Of a stretch of 12,827 bases of DNA, positions 1-6,475 are shown one piece after another. The notes under the pieces were generated by a model. It ran no database searches. It was not told the DNA's origin and worked only from the letters and a program-made list of their open reading frames with translations. Position 1 is the first letter of the stretch; each line of letters begins with the position of its first letter. A program made the translations under genes and the position numbers. This stretch comes from Roseiarcus sp035606915. Its GTDB lineage: Bacteria > Pseudomonadota > Alphaproteobacteria > Rhizobiales > Beijerinckiaceae. The DNA lies in contig DATNDU010000145.1 of assembly GCA_035606915.1 (NCBI GenBank), positions 1 to 12,827 on the forward strand, written 5' to 3'.

Positions 1-215
1 TCTGCCGGCTCACCGACACCGCCAACGTGCTGGTGATGCCAGCCTTCCACTCGGCCTCGATTTCGACCCGCATGTTGCAGGAACTCGGCGGCGCGACGGT
101 GATCGGCCCGCTGATCGTCGGCCTCGAAAAGCCGGTGCAGATGGTCGGGCTCGGCGCCAAGGACAGCGACATCGTGAATATGGCGGCGCTGGCGAGTTTT
201 AATATCGGGGGGTGA
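1..215 (+). CDS. maeB: NADP-dependent malic enzyme, C-terminal fragment (phosphotransacetylase-like domain)
   Basis: Partial gene: the open frame enters from the left edge (first full codon at base 3) and gives 70 residues before TGA at 213-215. The visible end contains the ANVLVMP, HSASIS, MLQELGG, TVIGPL and SDIVNMAALA segments, which match the end of the phosphotransacetylase-like domain fused to malic enzyme in MaeB-type proteins. Such enzymes decarboxylate malate to pyruvate with NADP; the C-terminal domain is regulatory and usually not an active acetyltransferase. A true phosphate acetyltransferase (Pta) shares this fold, but the wording of the final 60 residues resembles alphaproteobacterial malic enzymes more closely. 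The catalytic domain lies outside the window. The stop overlaps an ATG (TGATG, 213-217) that leads into a broken small frame. Confidence 0.8.
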   Translation, partial: CRLTDTANVLVMPAFHSASISTRMLQELGGATVIGPLIVGLEKPVQMVGLGAKDSDIVNMAALASFNIGG

Positions 216-406
216 TGTGAGCCAACGGACAAGCTCCGAAGTCCAACGAACTCTCGGCGCGGGTATTAGGGCGATACGGTGATGGGGAAGAGTACGAGTG
301 GACGACACATCAGACCGGTTGGGTCATCGAGAACAAGGTGATTGCGTTCCTCGCGAGTCTTGCGAGTGTGTTTGGATTGGGAATCGCCATCTACACATTG
401 AAATGA
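215..406 (+). pseudogene. Small membrane-peptide frame broken by a TGA straight after its ATG
   Basis: The ATG at 215-217 overlaps the malic enzyme stop but is followed at once by TGA (218-220). The same frame is then open for 61 codons (221-403) and ends at TGA 404-406. The encoded sequence has a polar N-terminal half (YGDGEEYEW, residues near the middle) and a convincing single membrane helix at the C-terminus (VIAFLASLASVFGLGIAIY, from base 338), which suggests it was once coding. No ATG, GTG or TTG occurs in frame between 221 and 337. A CGA-to-TGA change at codon 2 would explain the break; a sequencing error is also possible. GTG at 338 could start a 22-residue hydrophobic peptide, but it has no well-spaced ribosome site. 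I do not recognise the family. Confidence 0.4.
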
Positions 407-442
407 TGTGCCTACGTACAACTGTTTTCGCGCCATCCCTTT

Positions 443-456
443 CCTAACCGCTTAGG
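443..456. promoter_or_regulatory. Short palindrome upstream of the DUF4160/DUF2442 pair
   Basis: CCTAA (443-447), spacer CCGC, TTAGG (452-456) forms a perfect 5-bp inverted repeat ending 17 bases before the GTG start of the DUF4160 gene. Its position is where an autoregulatory operator of a toxin-antitoxin-like pair would lie. That role is inferred from position only, and a 5-bp dyad can occur by chance. Confidence 0.25.
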
Positions 457-473
457 TTCTGCTACGTTGCGCC

Positions 474-719
474 GTGCCCACGATCTTGCGCATCGCCGGC
501 CTGCGGGTGGTGATCTATCCGAACGATCATCGCCCCGCGCATGTCCATGTGATCGGCGATGGCGAGGCGGTGTTCAACCTGCATTGCCCGGAGGGGCCGC
601 CGGAATTGCGCGAGTGCTTCGGGCTCAACCGGGCGGATGTAAGCCGCATCGCGGCGGCGCTGGCTGAACATCTCGCCGCTCTTTGCGAACAATGGAGCGC
701 CATTCATGGCCGTTTCTGA
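474..719 (+). CDS. DUF4160 family protein
   Basis: Codes for 81 residues from a GTG start. The N-terminal segment (MPTILRIAGLRVVIYPNDHRPAHVHV, residues 1-26; shown only as a landmark through its NDHRPAHVHV core at 17-26) is the hallmark of DUF4160, followed by an EAVFNL strand near residue 31 and a helical C-terminal half. The length is normal for the family. The biochemical activity is not known to me; the family is commonly found next to DUF2442 and is often treated as a candidate toxin-antitoxin partner. GTG 474 was chosen because it begins exactly at the family's usual PTI start; no strong Shine-Dalgarno is visible. The last 14 bases overlap the DUF2442 gene, so the two are almost certainly co-translated. 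Which partner would be the toxin, if either, cannot be told from sequence. Confidence 0.8.
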   Translation: MPTILRIAGLRVVIYPNDHRPAHVHVIGDGEAVFNLHCPEGPPELRECFGLNRADVSRIAAALAEHLAALCEQWSAIHGRF

Positions 720-1122
720 CGAAGCCTTCGCCGAAGCCGAGGCCCGCGCCCAAGCCGAGCGCCAAGACGGTTACGCCGTCGCCGCCCGCTACGACCGGCG
801 CGGCGCGCGCGTCGTGGTGAGACTCAATACGGACGTTGAGATCAGCTTTCCCGCCCGTCTCGCCGAAGGGCTCGCCGACGCATCGTCGGAGCAGTTGGCC
901 GAGATCGAAATCACCCCGTCCGGCCTTGGCCTGCATTGGCCTAAGCTCGACGTGGACCTCTATGTGCCGGGCGTTCTCGCCGGCCAGTTCGGCGGCAAAC
1001 GCTGGATGGCCGCCGAGCTTGGCGCCCTTGGCGGTCGCGCTCGCGGCGCTGCCAAGGCCGCAAGCTCGCGGGAGAACGGCCGCAAAGGCGGTCGGCCTCG
1101 CAAGACGGCCGGCCAGAGGTAA
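706..1122 (+). CDS. DUF2442 family protein with basic, AT-hook-like tail
   Basis: Codes for 138 residues; ATG 706 has GGAG eight bases upstream, inside the DUF4160 frame. Residues about 28-90 are the DUF2442 domain: the VVVRLNTDVEISFP strand pair, a helix ending in SEQLAEIEI, then GLGLHWPKLDVDLYVPGVLAG. The tail from about residue 100 is Ala/Gly/Arg-rich and ends in ENGRKGGRPRKT, whose GRPRK core resembles an AT-hook, so this member may bind DNA. DUF2442 proteins are usually near 80-100 residues, so the tail is an extension. The gene follows DUF4160 with a 14-bp overlap. A plausible reading is the DNA-binding, antidote-like member of a two-gene module; this is inference from architecture and neighbour, not a demonstrated function. 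Confidence 0.8.
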   Translation: MAVSDEAFAEAEARAQAERQDGYAVAARYDRRGARVVVRLNTDVEISFPARLAEGLADASSEQLAEIEITPSGLGLHWPKLDVDLYVPGVLAGQFGGKRWMAAELGALGGRARGAAKAASSRENGRKGGRPRKTAGQR

Positions 1123-1363
1123 GCCACGCCGAAAATCATGAAAGATTCTAGTAAGTTACACAGAGTCATTTCTGAGAATCGAAATTCGTGCTAAGCTTTC
1201 CGTTTGCGACACGCGCTGCTGCGTCCTGCCCGCAGCATCTCGACGGCCGAAGCGCGTCGCGTCCTAAGCCTCGCCCCGCCAACGCCAACCGCCGTCCGTG
1301 GAAGCGGACAATTTTTGACGCCTAGCGAATTGATATCATTGGATACGAGTCTGACCGCACCGC
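1123..1363. other. Intergenic stretch between the DUF2442 gene and the GH15 gene 3' end
   Basis: This 241-base stretch carries no convincing gene. Bases 1130-1200 are noticeably more AT-rich than the surroundings and contain a loose dyad, GATTCT (1144-1149) with AGAATC (1175-1180), separated by 25 bases. The only structured element I can support is the small terminator-like hairpin at 1294-1316. Reading frames across it overlap the end of the GH15 gene on the opposite strand and look spurious. Confidence 0.5.
1294..1316 (+). terminator. Weak intrinsic terminator candidate
   Basis: GTCCG (1294-1298), loop TGGAAG, CGGAC (1305-1309), followed by AATTTTT (1310-1316). A 5-bp stem is short, but the T run follows directly. 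It would end transcription from the DUF4160/DUF2442 pair, whose last gene stops 171 bases upstream, before it meets the oppositely oriented GH15 gene. Confidence 0.4.
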
Positions 1364-3184
1364 CTATCCCTTCGCCGCCGCCTGCCGACCGGCCGGCTGC
1401 AACGCCGCCGCCAGCCGATAGGCGGAGTTGGCGAGGCCGACATGGCTGAAAGCCTGCGGGAAATTGCCGAGCATGCGTTTGGCGACGGGATCGTATTCCT
1501 CCGCAAGAAGGCCGACATCGTTGCACAGCGCGATCAGCCGCTCGAACGTCGCCCGCGCTTCGTCGATGCGCCCTTGCAGCACCAGCACGTCGACATACCA
1601 GAAACTGCAAGCCAGGAACGCGCCTTCGCCGGGCGGCAGCCCGTCGGTCGAGGCGTCCGGCTGCTCGTAGCGCAGCATCAGGCCACCTTTGAGCAGGCGC
1701 TGCTCGATGGCGCGCACGGTGCCGACGATGCGGGGATCGTCGGCGGGCAGAAAGCCGACCAGCGGCGCCAGCAGCACGCTCGCGTCCAGCGCATCGGCGC
1801 CGTAATATTGCATGAACGCGCCGACCTTGGGATCGTAGCCGCGTGCGCAAATCTCCGCGTGCGCCTCGTCGCGCAGTTTGCTCCAGCGCTCGACGGGGAA
1901 ACGATCGCCCAAACGGGCGAGCCCCTTCACCGCGCGGTCGAACGCCACCCAGGCCATGATTTTGGAATGCACGAAATGCCGCGGCGGCCCGCGCACTTCC
2001 CAGATGCCCTCGTCGGGCTCGCGCCACACGGCTTCGACGTGTTCGAGCACCGCAAGCGCCACCTGCATCGCCGGCGGCGTCTTGCGGCGGAAGTTCGATC
2101 CCTGCGATTCGAGATGCGCGCCGGTGCGGTGCAGAACGTCGATCACCTCGCCGTAGACATCGAGTTGAAACTGGTTTGACGCCCCGTTGCCGATGCGCAC
2201 CGGCTTCGAGCGCTCATAGCCCGGCAGCCACGGCAATTCGCGCTCGTCGAGAAATCGCTCGCCGCTGACGCCGTACATGATCTGCGCCTGCTGCGGCGCG
2301 CCGGCGACGGCGCGCACCAGCCAATCGCGCCACGCCATCGCCTCGTCCCAATAGCCCGCCGTCATCAGCGCCTGGAGCGTCAGGCTGGAATCGCGCAGCC
2401 AGCAGAAACGGTAGTCCCAATTGCGCGGCCCGCCGATGCGCTCCGGCAGCGAGGTCGTCGGCGCCGCGACGATGCCGCCCGTGTGGGTGAAGGTCAGCGC
2501 CTTCAGGGTCAGCAACGAGCGCTGGACGAGATCGTACCAGGGATTGTCGTCGCGGCACTTGGCAGCCCAGGCGGTCCAGAAATCGCGGGCTTTTTCGAGC
2601 GCGGCGTCGGCATCGCAGGGGCGCGGGATTTCGGCCACCGCGGCGACGCATTGCAGCGTGAAGGCGACCTGTTCGCCCTTGGCGACCTTGAACCGCGTCA
2701 GCGTCCGCATGTTGCGCCCGACACTGCGCGCGGCGGTGCGAAACACCAGCTTCAGCGGCCCCGCCGTGGCCAGCAACTCGCGATTGGGCCCGCGCGCCAC
2801 CCACGGCACCGTCAAGCCATAGTCGAACCGCACGACGAGTTCGGAGGTGATGTCGACCTCGCCCTCGACGCCGCGAACGATGCGCACCAGCGTCGGCTCC
2901 GGCGCGCCGGGCACGAGGAAGTCGATGAGTTCCGCAACGCCGGCGCTAGTTCGAAATGTCGTCACCAGCACCATCGTCGGGCCGAGATAAGCGCGGCTGG
3001 ATTCGAACCCAGCCTCACCGGGGGCGACGCGCCAGCAGCCGTGGTCGCTTTTTCCCAACAGCGAGGCGAAGCAAGCGCCGGAATCGAAGCGCGGCCAGCA
3101 CAACCAGTCGATCGAGCCTTGCCGCGACACCAGCGCGGCCGAGTTGCAATCGCTGATTAGCGCGTAGTCCTCGATTCGCGCCAT
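1364..3184 (-). CDS. Glycoside hydrolase family 15 protein (glucoamylase/trehalase type)
   Basis: Codes for 606 residues, the usual length for bacterial two-domain GH15 enzymes. The N-terminal 'trehalase-like' beta-sandwich domain spans about 1-210 (IEDYALISDCNSAALVS, GSIDWLCWPRFDS), and the (alpha/alpha)6 GH15 barrel about 220-595. Visible active-site landmarks are NWDYRFCWLRDS at 255-266 (substrate-binding Arg264-Asp265), DEGIWEVRG at 391-399 with Glu396 as the likely general acid, and AEEYDP at 561-566 with Glu563 or Glu562 as the likely general base, followed by LGNFPQAFSH. The enzyme should release glucose from alpha-linked glucosides by inversion; members of this subgroup have been shown to be trehalases or glucoamylases, and sequence alone does not decide here. 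No signal peptide is seen, so it is probably cytoplasmic. GGGAG lies about seven bases upstream of ATG 3184. It appears to be transcribed alone. Confidence 0.88.
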   Translation of the reverse strand: MARIEDYALISDCNSAALVSRQGSIDWLCWPRFDSGACFASLLGKSDHGCWRVAPGEAGFESSRAYLGPTMVLVTTFRTSAGVAELIDFLVPGAPEPTLVRIVRGVEGEVDITSELVVRFDYGLTVPWVARGPNRELLATAGPLKLVFRTAARSVGRNMRTLTRFKVAKGEQVAFTLQCVAAVAEIPRPCDADAALEKARDFWTAWAAKCRDDNPWYDLVQRSLLTLKALTFTHTGGIVAAPTTSLPERIGGPRNWDYRFCWLRDSSLTLQALMTAGYWDEAMAWRDWLVRAVAGAPQQAQIMYGVSGERFLDERELPWLPGYERSKPVRIGNGASNQFQLDVYGEVIDVLHRTGAHLESQGSNFRRKTPPAMQVALAVLEHVEAVWREPDEGIWEVRGPPRHFVHSKIMAWVAFDRAVKGLARLGDRFPVERWSKLRDEAHAEICARGYDPKVGAFMQYYGADALDASVLLAPLVGFLPADDPRIVGTVRAIEQRLLKGGLMLRYEQPDASTDGLPPGEGAFLACSFWYVDVLVLQGRIDEARATFERLIALCNDVGLLAEEYDPVAKRMLGNFPQAFSHVGLANSAYRLAAALQPAGRQAAAKG

Positions 3185-3357
3185 TCGGGTCTCCCTACCA
3201 AGTCGCGGGCGCGCCGACGGCCGCCCGATGCGACATCATCCGAGGGAAATCGGCGCAAGCGGCTCCCCTTAACACGGCTTTCGCATCGGCGCGCGTTGCG
3301 CGGCCATTTGAGTTCGCAAGCTTATGACGAAAGCGCCTTCGCCGCCTTGACGGACGC

Positions 3358-3384
3358 AAAAAAACGCCGGCTTTGCAGCCGGCG
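3358..3384 (-). terminator. Strong intrinsic terminator downstream of the DUF1127 gene
   Basis: On the - strand, a perfect 8-bp stem CGCCGGCT/AGCCGGCG (3377-3384 with 3365-3372) with a 4-base loop is followed by seven Ts (A run at 3358-3364 on the + strand). It lies 40 bases past the DUF1127 stop and should separate that gene from the GH15 gene further along the same strand. Confidence 0.85.
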
Positions 3385-3424
3385 CATGGGGAGGGCAGGG
3401 GCTGGAAGCGGGATTGACGGCGCC

Positions 3425-3685
3425 TCAAGCCGCCTTGCGATGCGCGCCGTGCCAGGCGGCGACCGCCGTCGCCCGCGCGCGCCGCTCCGGCGGCGTCTCC
3501 ACAACGCCGAGGCTATGCGAGTAGCGGTCCGCCTGGCCCCAGCCGACATCCTGGAATTCGCGCTCGCTCATGCCGGCGAAGGCTGCGTTGGCGCGGCGGG
3601 CGGCCCAGGCGCCGGCGACCCGGGCGAACACTTTGCCGAACGCGCCGAAACCTGGCGTGACGGGGGTCATTGTGATCGTCGACAT
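3425..3685 (-). CDS. DUF1127 domain small protein
   Basis: Codes for 86 residues. The C-terminal half holds the DUF1127 signature: an Arg/Ala-rich helix (ARRANAAFAGM), then SEREFQDVGWGQADRY (residues 40-55), matching the family's pattern of a helix ending in D-[IV]-G followed by a polar/arginine segment. DUF1127 proteins are small, basic and widespread in alphaproteobacteria; some have been linked to RNA turnover and to phosphate or carbon metabolism, but the role of this one is unknown. ATG 3685 was chosen because AGGA sits eight bases upstream and because the conserved region fits; longer frames through here are not supported. It is divergent from a LysR gene, has a hairpin in its leader (3703-3722) and a clear terminator after it, so it is a single-gene transcript. 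Confidence 0.75.
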   Translation of the reverse strand: MSTITMTPVTPGFGAFGKVFARVAGAWAARRANAAFAGMSEREFQDVGWGQADRYSHSLGVVETPPERRARATAVAAWHGAHRKAA

Positions 3686-3702
3686 CGAAGTGATCCTGAG
3701 CG

Positions 3703-3722
3703 TTCGATCGGAAGCGATCGAA
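3703..3722 (-). repeat. Perfect 8-bp inverted repeat in the DUF1127 leader
   Basis: TTCGATCG (3703-3710), spacer GAAG, CGATCGAA (3715-3722). It lies 18-37 bases before the DUF1127 ATG and downstream of its proposed -10, so it would be in the mRNA leader as a hairpin with a GNRA-like CTTC/GAAG loop, or act as a protein site on DNA. The core CGATCG is itself a palindrome and frequent in high-GC genomes, which lowers the significance. Confidence 0.5.
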
Positions 3723-3730
3723 TAACGCCA

Positions 3731-3759
3731 ATATGAGATCACCCTATTGATCCGTCCAA
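3731..3759 (-). promoter_or_regulatory. Candidate promoter for the DUF1127 gene
   Basis: On the - strand, TTGGAC (3759-3754), 17-base spacer, TCATAT (3736-3731). The -35 is a good match and the -10 only fair. The -35 overlaps the LysR promoter's -35/spacer region on the other strand, so the two start sites are interleaved. Confidence 0.35.
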
Positions 3760-3775
3760 CGAATGTTTTTATATA
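3747..3775 (+). promoter_or_regulatory. Sigma-70 type promoter of the LysR gene, with a T-N11-A operator candidate
   Basis: TTGATC (3747-3752), 17-base spacer, TATATA (3770-3775); start of transcription expected near 3782, about 20 bases before the LysR ATG. The 13-mer TTGATCCGTCCAA (3747-3759) has TTG/CAA half sites and the T-N11-A spacing typical of LysR-type operators, and it covers the -35 of both divergent promoters, so autorepression combined with control of the DUF1127 gene is plausible. Confidence 0.5.
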
Positions 3776-3802
3776 GAACCATTCCAAAACGCGATCGATC
3801 TC

Positions 3803-4666
3803 ATGCTCGACACCGACCAGTTGCGCTCCTTCCTCGCCATCGTCGACGAGGGCTCCTTCACCCGCGCCGCCGAGCGCGTCCACAAGACGCAATCGGCGGT
3901 GTCGATGCATATCCGCCGGCTGGAGGAGCAGCTCGGCTGCGCCTTGTTCGTCAAGCAGGGCCGCGGCATGCGGCTGACCGCCGAGGGCGAACAACTCGTC
4001 GAATACGCGCGCCGCATCCTGCGCGAGGAGGCCGGCGCCATCGCCGCCCTGTCGCGCAAGGGACTGCGCGGCACGGTGCGCTTCGGCGTGCCCGACGATT
4101 ACGCCGAGGCCTACCTCTCCGCCATCCTGCAACGCTTCAATCACCGCCATCCCTTGGTGGAGATCGCCGTCTCCTGCGAGAACTCGATCGAACTTTCGGC
4201 ACTGATCCGCGCCGGCGCCCTCGATCTCGCGCTGGTCACCGAGTTTCCCGACCTTGAGGGCTTTGAGCTGATCCTTGAGGAGCCGCTCGTCTGGGTGGTG
4301 TCCAACAAGTTCAAGACCGCCGCCGGCGAGCCGCTGCCGCTGGCGCAAGGCAGCCCGTCCTGCATCTGGCGGCGCGTCAGCGACGAGGCCTTGGAGCATA
4401 GCCGCGACCGCGTGCGCAGCCTGTTCGTGTCGCGCAATTACAGCGCCATCGGCGCCGTGGTGCGGGCGGGGCTGGCGGCGACGGTGTTGCCGCAGGGCTT
4501 GGTCGGCGAAGGTCTGCGCGTCTTGGGTGAGAGCGAGGGCCTGCCGCCGCTGCCGTTGACCCGCATGGGCCTCATCCACCGCGCCGGCGCGACGAGCCCC
4601 GAGGCGCGCGAGCTTGCCGAAGCGGTGCGCGAGACCATCGTCACGGCGGAGCGCCGGGCCGCCTAA
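3803..4666 (+). CDS. LysR-type transcriptional regulator
   Basis: Codes for 287 residues, normal for the family. The N-terminal winged helix-turn-helix spans about 1-62 (LRSFLAIVDEGSFTRAAERV, then KTQSAVSMHIRRLEEQLG, FVKQGRGMRLTAEGE), and the type 2 periplasmic-binding-like effector domain about 90-280 (GTVRFGVPDDY, PLVEIAVSCENS, GALDLALV, and GAVVRAGLAATVLP). The effector cannot be deduced. It is divergent from the DUF1127 gene; the shared 117-base region has interleaved promoters and a T-N11-A site, so that gene is the most likely local target. The start codon ATG 3803 fits the usual distance to the HTH, though no good Shine-Dalgarno is visible. The stop TAA overlaps the stop of exonuclease III on the other strand (4663-4666). 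Confidence 0.9.
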   Translation: MLDTDQLRSFLAIVDEGSFTRAAERVHKTQSAVSMHIRRLEEQLGCALFVKQGRGMRLTAEGEQLVEYARRILREEAGAIAALSRKGLRGTVRFGVPDDYAEAYLSAILQRFNHRHPLVEIAVSCENSIELSALIRAGALDLALVTEFPDLEGFELILEEPLVWVVSNKFKTAAGEPLPLAQGSPSCIWRRVSDEALEHSRDRVRSLFVSRNYSAIGAVVRAGLAATVLPQGLVGEGLRVLGESEGLPPLPLTRMGLIHRAGATSPEARELAEAVRETIVTAERRAA

Positions 4667-5478
4667 AGCGCCAGTTCCACCTTCACCGGCGCGTGGTCGG
4701 ACGGGCGCTCCCAGCCGCGCGCGTCGCGGAACACCTGCATCGCCTGCACGGCGCCCGCCAGCGGCGGGCTCACCCAGACATGGTCGAGCCGCCGGCCCTT
4801 GTTGGCGGCGCTCCAGTCCGGCGAGCGGTAGCTCCACCAGGTGTAAAGCTTCTGGTCCGGCGGGACGAACGGACGCAAGGCGTCGCACCAGCGCCCGGCG
4901 GCCTGGGCGCGCGTGAATTTCTCCACCTCGATCGGAGTATGGCTGACGACGCCGAGGAGCGCCTTGTGGCTCCAGACGTCGTGCTCCAACGGCGCGATGT
5001 TGAGATCGCCGACCAGGATCGCCCGCCCGCCGGATTTGGGCTCGCGCTCGAACCAGGCGCCCATCTCGTCGACGAAATCGAGCTTGTGGGCGAATTTCGG
5101 ATTGACCAGCCGATCCGGCTCGTCGCCGCCGGCGGGCACGTAGAAGTTTTGGATCTCCAGCCCGCCATGCGCGCCATCGAGCGTCGCGGCGATGTGCCGG
5201 CTGTCGCCCTTGGCGCAGAAATCCCGCGCGGCGACGTCGGCGAAGGGATGGCGCGAGACGATGGCGACGCCGTGATAGCCCTTCTGCCCGTTGAGCGCGA
5301 TGTGCTCGTAGCCGAGGTCGCGGAAGGCGGCGGAGGGGAAATTGCCGTCCGGGCATTTCGTCTCTTGCAGGCACAGCACGTCCGGCTGCTGCTGCTTCAG
5401 GAAGCGGGCGACGGCGTCGATGCGCAGGCGGACGGAATTGATGTTCCAGGTGACGATGGAGAAAGGCACGGCGGACAT
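4663..5478 (-). CDS. xthA: Exodeoxyribonuclease III (AP endonuclease, ExoIII family)
   Basis: Codes for 271 residues, typical for the family. It cleaves DNA 5' of abasic sites and removes 3' blocking groups in base excision repair, and degrades duplex DNA 3' to 5'. Visible motifs of the endonuclease/exonuclease/phosphatase fold are TWNINSVR (9-16), LCLQETKCPD (35-44; Glu39 metal ligand), GYHGVAIVSR, GDLNIAP near residue 158 (Asp and Asn catalytic), LDHVWVSP, and the terminal PSDHAPV with the catalytic Asp-His. The start is ATG 5478, which agrees with the normal N-terminus; the upstream Shine-Dalgarno is poor. A CATAAT-like -10 lies on this strand in the 96-base gap after the HugZ-type gene, so separate transcription is possible. 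It converges on, and overlaps by four bases, the LysR gene. Confidence 0.93.
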   Translation of the reverse strand: MSAVPFSIVTWNINSVRLRIDAVARFLKQQQPDVLCLQETKCPDGNFPSAAFRDLGYEHIALNGQKGYHGVAIVSRHPFADVAARDFCAKGDSRHIAATLDGAHGGLEIQNFYVPAGGDEPDRLVNPKFAHKLDFVDEMGAWFEREPKSGGRAILVGDLNIAPLEHDVWSHKALLGVVSHTPIEVEKFTRAQAAGRWCDALRPFVPPDQKLYTWWSYRSPDWSAANKGRRLDHVWVSPPLAGAVQAMQVFRDARGWERPSDHAPVKVELAL

Positions 5479-5574
5479 TCTTAAAGGAGAGTCAATTATG
5501 ACCTAAAGCAGCGGCGATCATTGACCACGAAGCCCCGGCTCGGCCAAGCGCCCGCCTTCACTTGCCCACAGGCT

Positions 5575-6267
5575 TCAGCCGGCGAGCCGTTGCAGCGCCG
5601 CCAGCCACGCCCGCGGCTCCAGCGCCGGCGCCTCGAAATCGACCCGCGCCGCAACCCCGCCGGCGCCGAGATCGAGCCCCTCGGCGTCAAGCCCGAGCGG
5701 ACGCCAGGCCCGCCGCCCGCCGCCCGCGAGCTTCGTCAGCGCCGCCGCGCCGAGTGCGGCAATTTGCCTGAGCAGCGCCGGCTCGGCGGCGCACAGCGCC
5801 GAGGCGTCGCCGGGGGTCAGCAGTTCGGCCGCCGTCAGCGCCTCGGCGCGGCCGAAGCCGCCGTTGAAATGCACGCTCTCGACGTCGAGGCGGCGCAACG
5901 AGAAATCGGCGAAATCGATGTAAAGCTTGGCCTTGGGATTGCGCTGCACGTAGCGGGCGCGCCCGTCCGCGCCCTGGCGCAGGCGCACGACGCCGCCGAG
6001 GCTGATTCGCGGCCGGTTGAGCGGATCGCCGACGCCGCCCGCGCTGGTCAGCAGCAGGCAGACGCGGGAATCGGCGCTGAGGTTGCGGGTGTGGCGGGAA
6101 AGCTCGGACATCAGGAGCAGCGGCGCGCCATCCCAATCGCTGGCGACGCCGATCAGCGTCGTCAATGGCAGGCCGCCGTCGAGCGTCGCCAACGCGCCGG
6201 TGCGGGCGAGGCGCAGCAGGCGTTTGGCGTCGCGTCGGGCGTCGTGGCCGGCAGCGGGATCGTGCAA
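5575..6267 (-). CDS. HugZ-type FMN-binding split-barrel protein (pyridoxamine 5'-phosphate oxidase-like) with DUF2470-type C-terminus
   Basis: Codes for 230 residues. N-terminal split-barrel domain about 15-140: TGALATL with GLPLTTL (23-38), LLMSELSRHTRNL (51-63), RVCLLL, DPLNRPRISLGG (81-92), and YIDFADFSLRRLDVESVHFNGGFGRA landmarks within 116-141. The C-terminal helical part about 145-228 corresponds to DUF2470. Related proteins bind haem or flavin and some degrade haem (HugZ); others are of unknown role, so haem oxygenase activity is only a possibility. No ATG exists near the N-terminus in this frame; TTG at 6267 was chosen because GAGGAG lies five to six bases upstream and the product starts MHDPAA, a common beginning in the family. 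It is divergent from chvI across 231 bases and upstream of xthA on the same strand. Confidence 0.8.
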   Translation of the reverse strand: MHDPAAGHDARRDAKRLLRLARTGALATLDGGLPLTTLIGVASDWDGAPLLLMSELSRHTRNLSADSRVCLLLTSAGGVGDPLNRPRISLGGVVRLRQGADGRARYVQRNPKAKLYIDFADFSLRRLDVESVHFNGGFGRAEALTAAELLTPGDASALCAAEPALLRQIAALGAAALTKLAGGGRRAWRPLGLDAEGLDLGAGGVAARVDFEAPALEPRAWLAALQRLAG

Positions 6268-6301
6268 GCGCGCTCCTCGACGACTAAATTTGGGCCGATC
6301 G

Positions 6302-6329
6302 TTGAAAATCGCGGGAATACGACTATTTT
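6302..6329 (+). promoter_or_regulatory. Candidate promoter upstream of chvI
   Basis: TTGAAA (6302-6307), 16-base spacer, TATTTT (6324-6329), in an AT-richer part of the region between the HugZ-type gene and chvI. It would give a leader of about 160 bases containing the hairpins at 6363-6379 and 6425-6475. No direct evidence favours it over other sites in this gap. Confidence 0.35.
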
Positions 6330-6362
6330 CTGTTCGAAAGGCCAAGTTTCTATGCGAATGGC

Positions 6363-6379
6363 AAAGCCAAATCGGCTTT
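6363..6379 (+). other. Hairpin in the chvI upstream region
   Basis: AAAGCC (6363-6368), loop AAATC, GGCTTT (6374-6379). A perfect 6-bp stem, not followed by a T run on either strand, so it is not a convincing terminator. It would lie in the chvI leader if the promoter at 6302 is used. Confidence 0.3.
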
Positions 6380-6424
6380 CGCAGCGTACTAGAGAGAAGC
6401 TGTCTGGAAAGCGCCAAATTTCGG

Positions 6425-6475
6425 CCCCGATGCGGGGGAATGACGCGCCGTCCTTTAGGTCCCCAGGATTTGGGG
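6425..6475 (+). other. Two tandem CCCC/GGGG hairpins in the chvI leader
   Basis: First hairpin: CCCC (6425-6428), loop GATGC, GGGG (6434-6437). Second: CCCCA (6461-6465), loop GGATT, TGGGG (6471-6475), ending 23 bases before the chvI ATG and just before its weak ribosome site GAGTGG (6487-6492). The C and G runs are interchangeable, so the first C run could pair with the second G run, giving alternative folds. A role in translation control is inference. Confidence 0.35.

Noticed and set aside
217..282. GTG-initiated 21-codon frame just after maeB
   Set aside because: Too short, no recognisable composition, and it conflicts with the better-looking membrane-peptide frame.
3425..5374. A 649-codon open frame on the - strand
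   Set aside because: Most of it is the antisense shadow of exonuclease III and LysR coding DNA in high-GC sequence, with Arg/Ala-rich nonsense. Only its last 86 codons (DUF1127) are real.
5483..5506. Excellent ribosome site (AAAGGAG) seven bases before an ATG on the + strand at 5498
   Set aside because: The frame is ATG ACC TAA, only two codons; no continuation in another frame matches a protein. It also lies in the leader of xthA on the other strand, so the match is probably chance.
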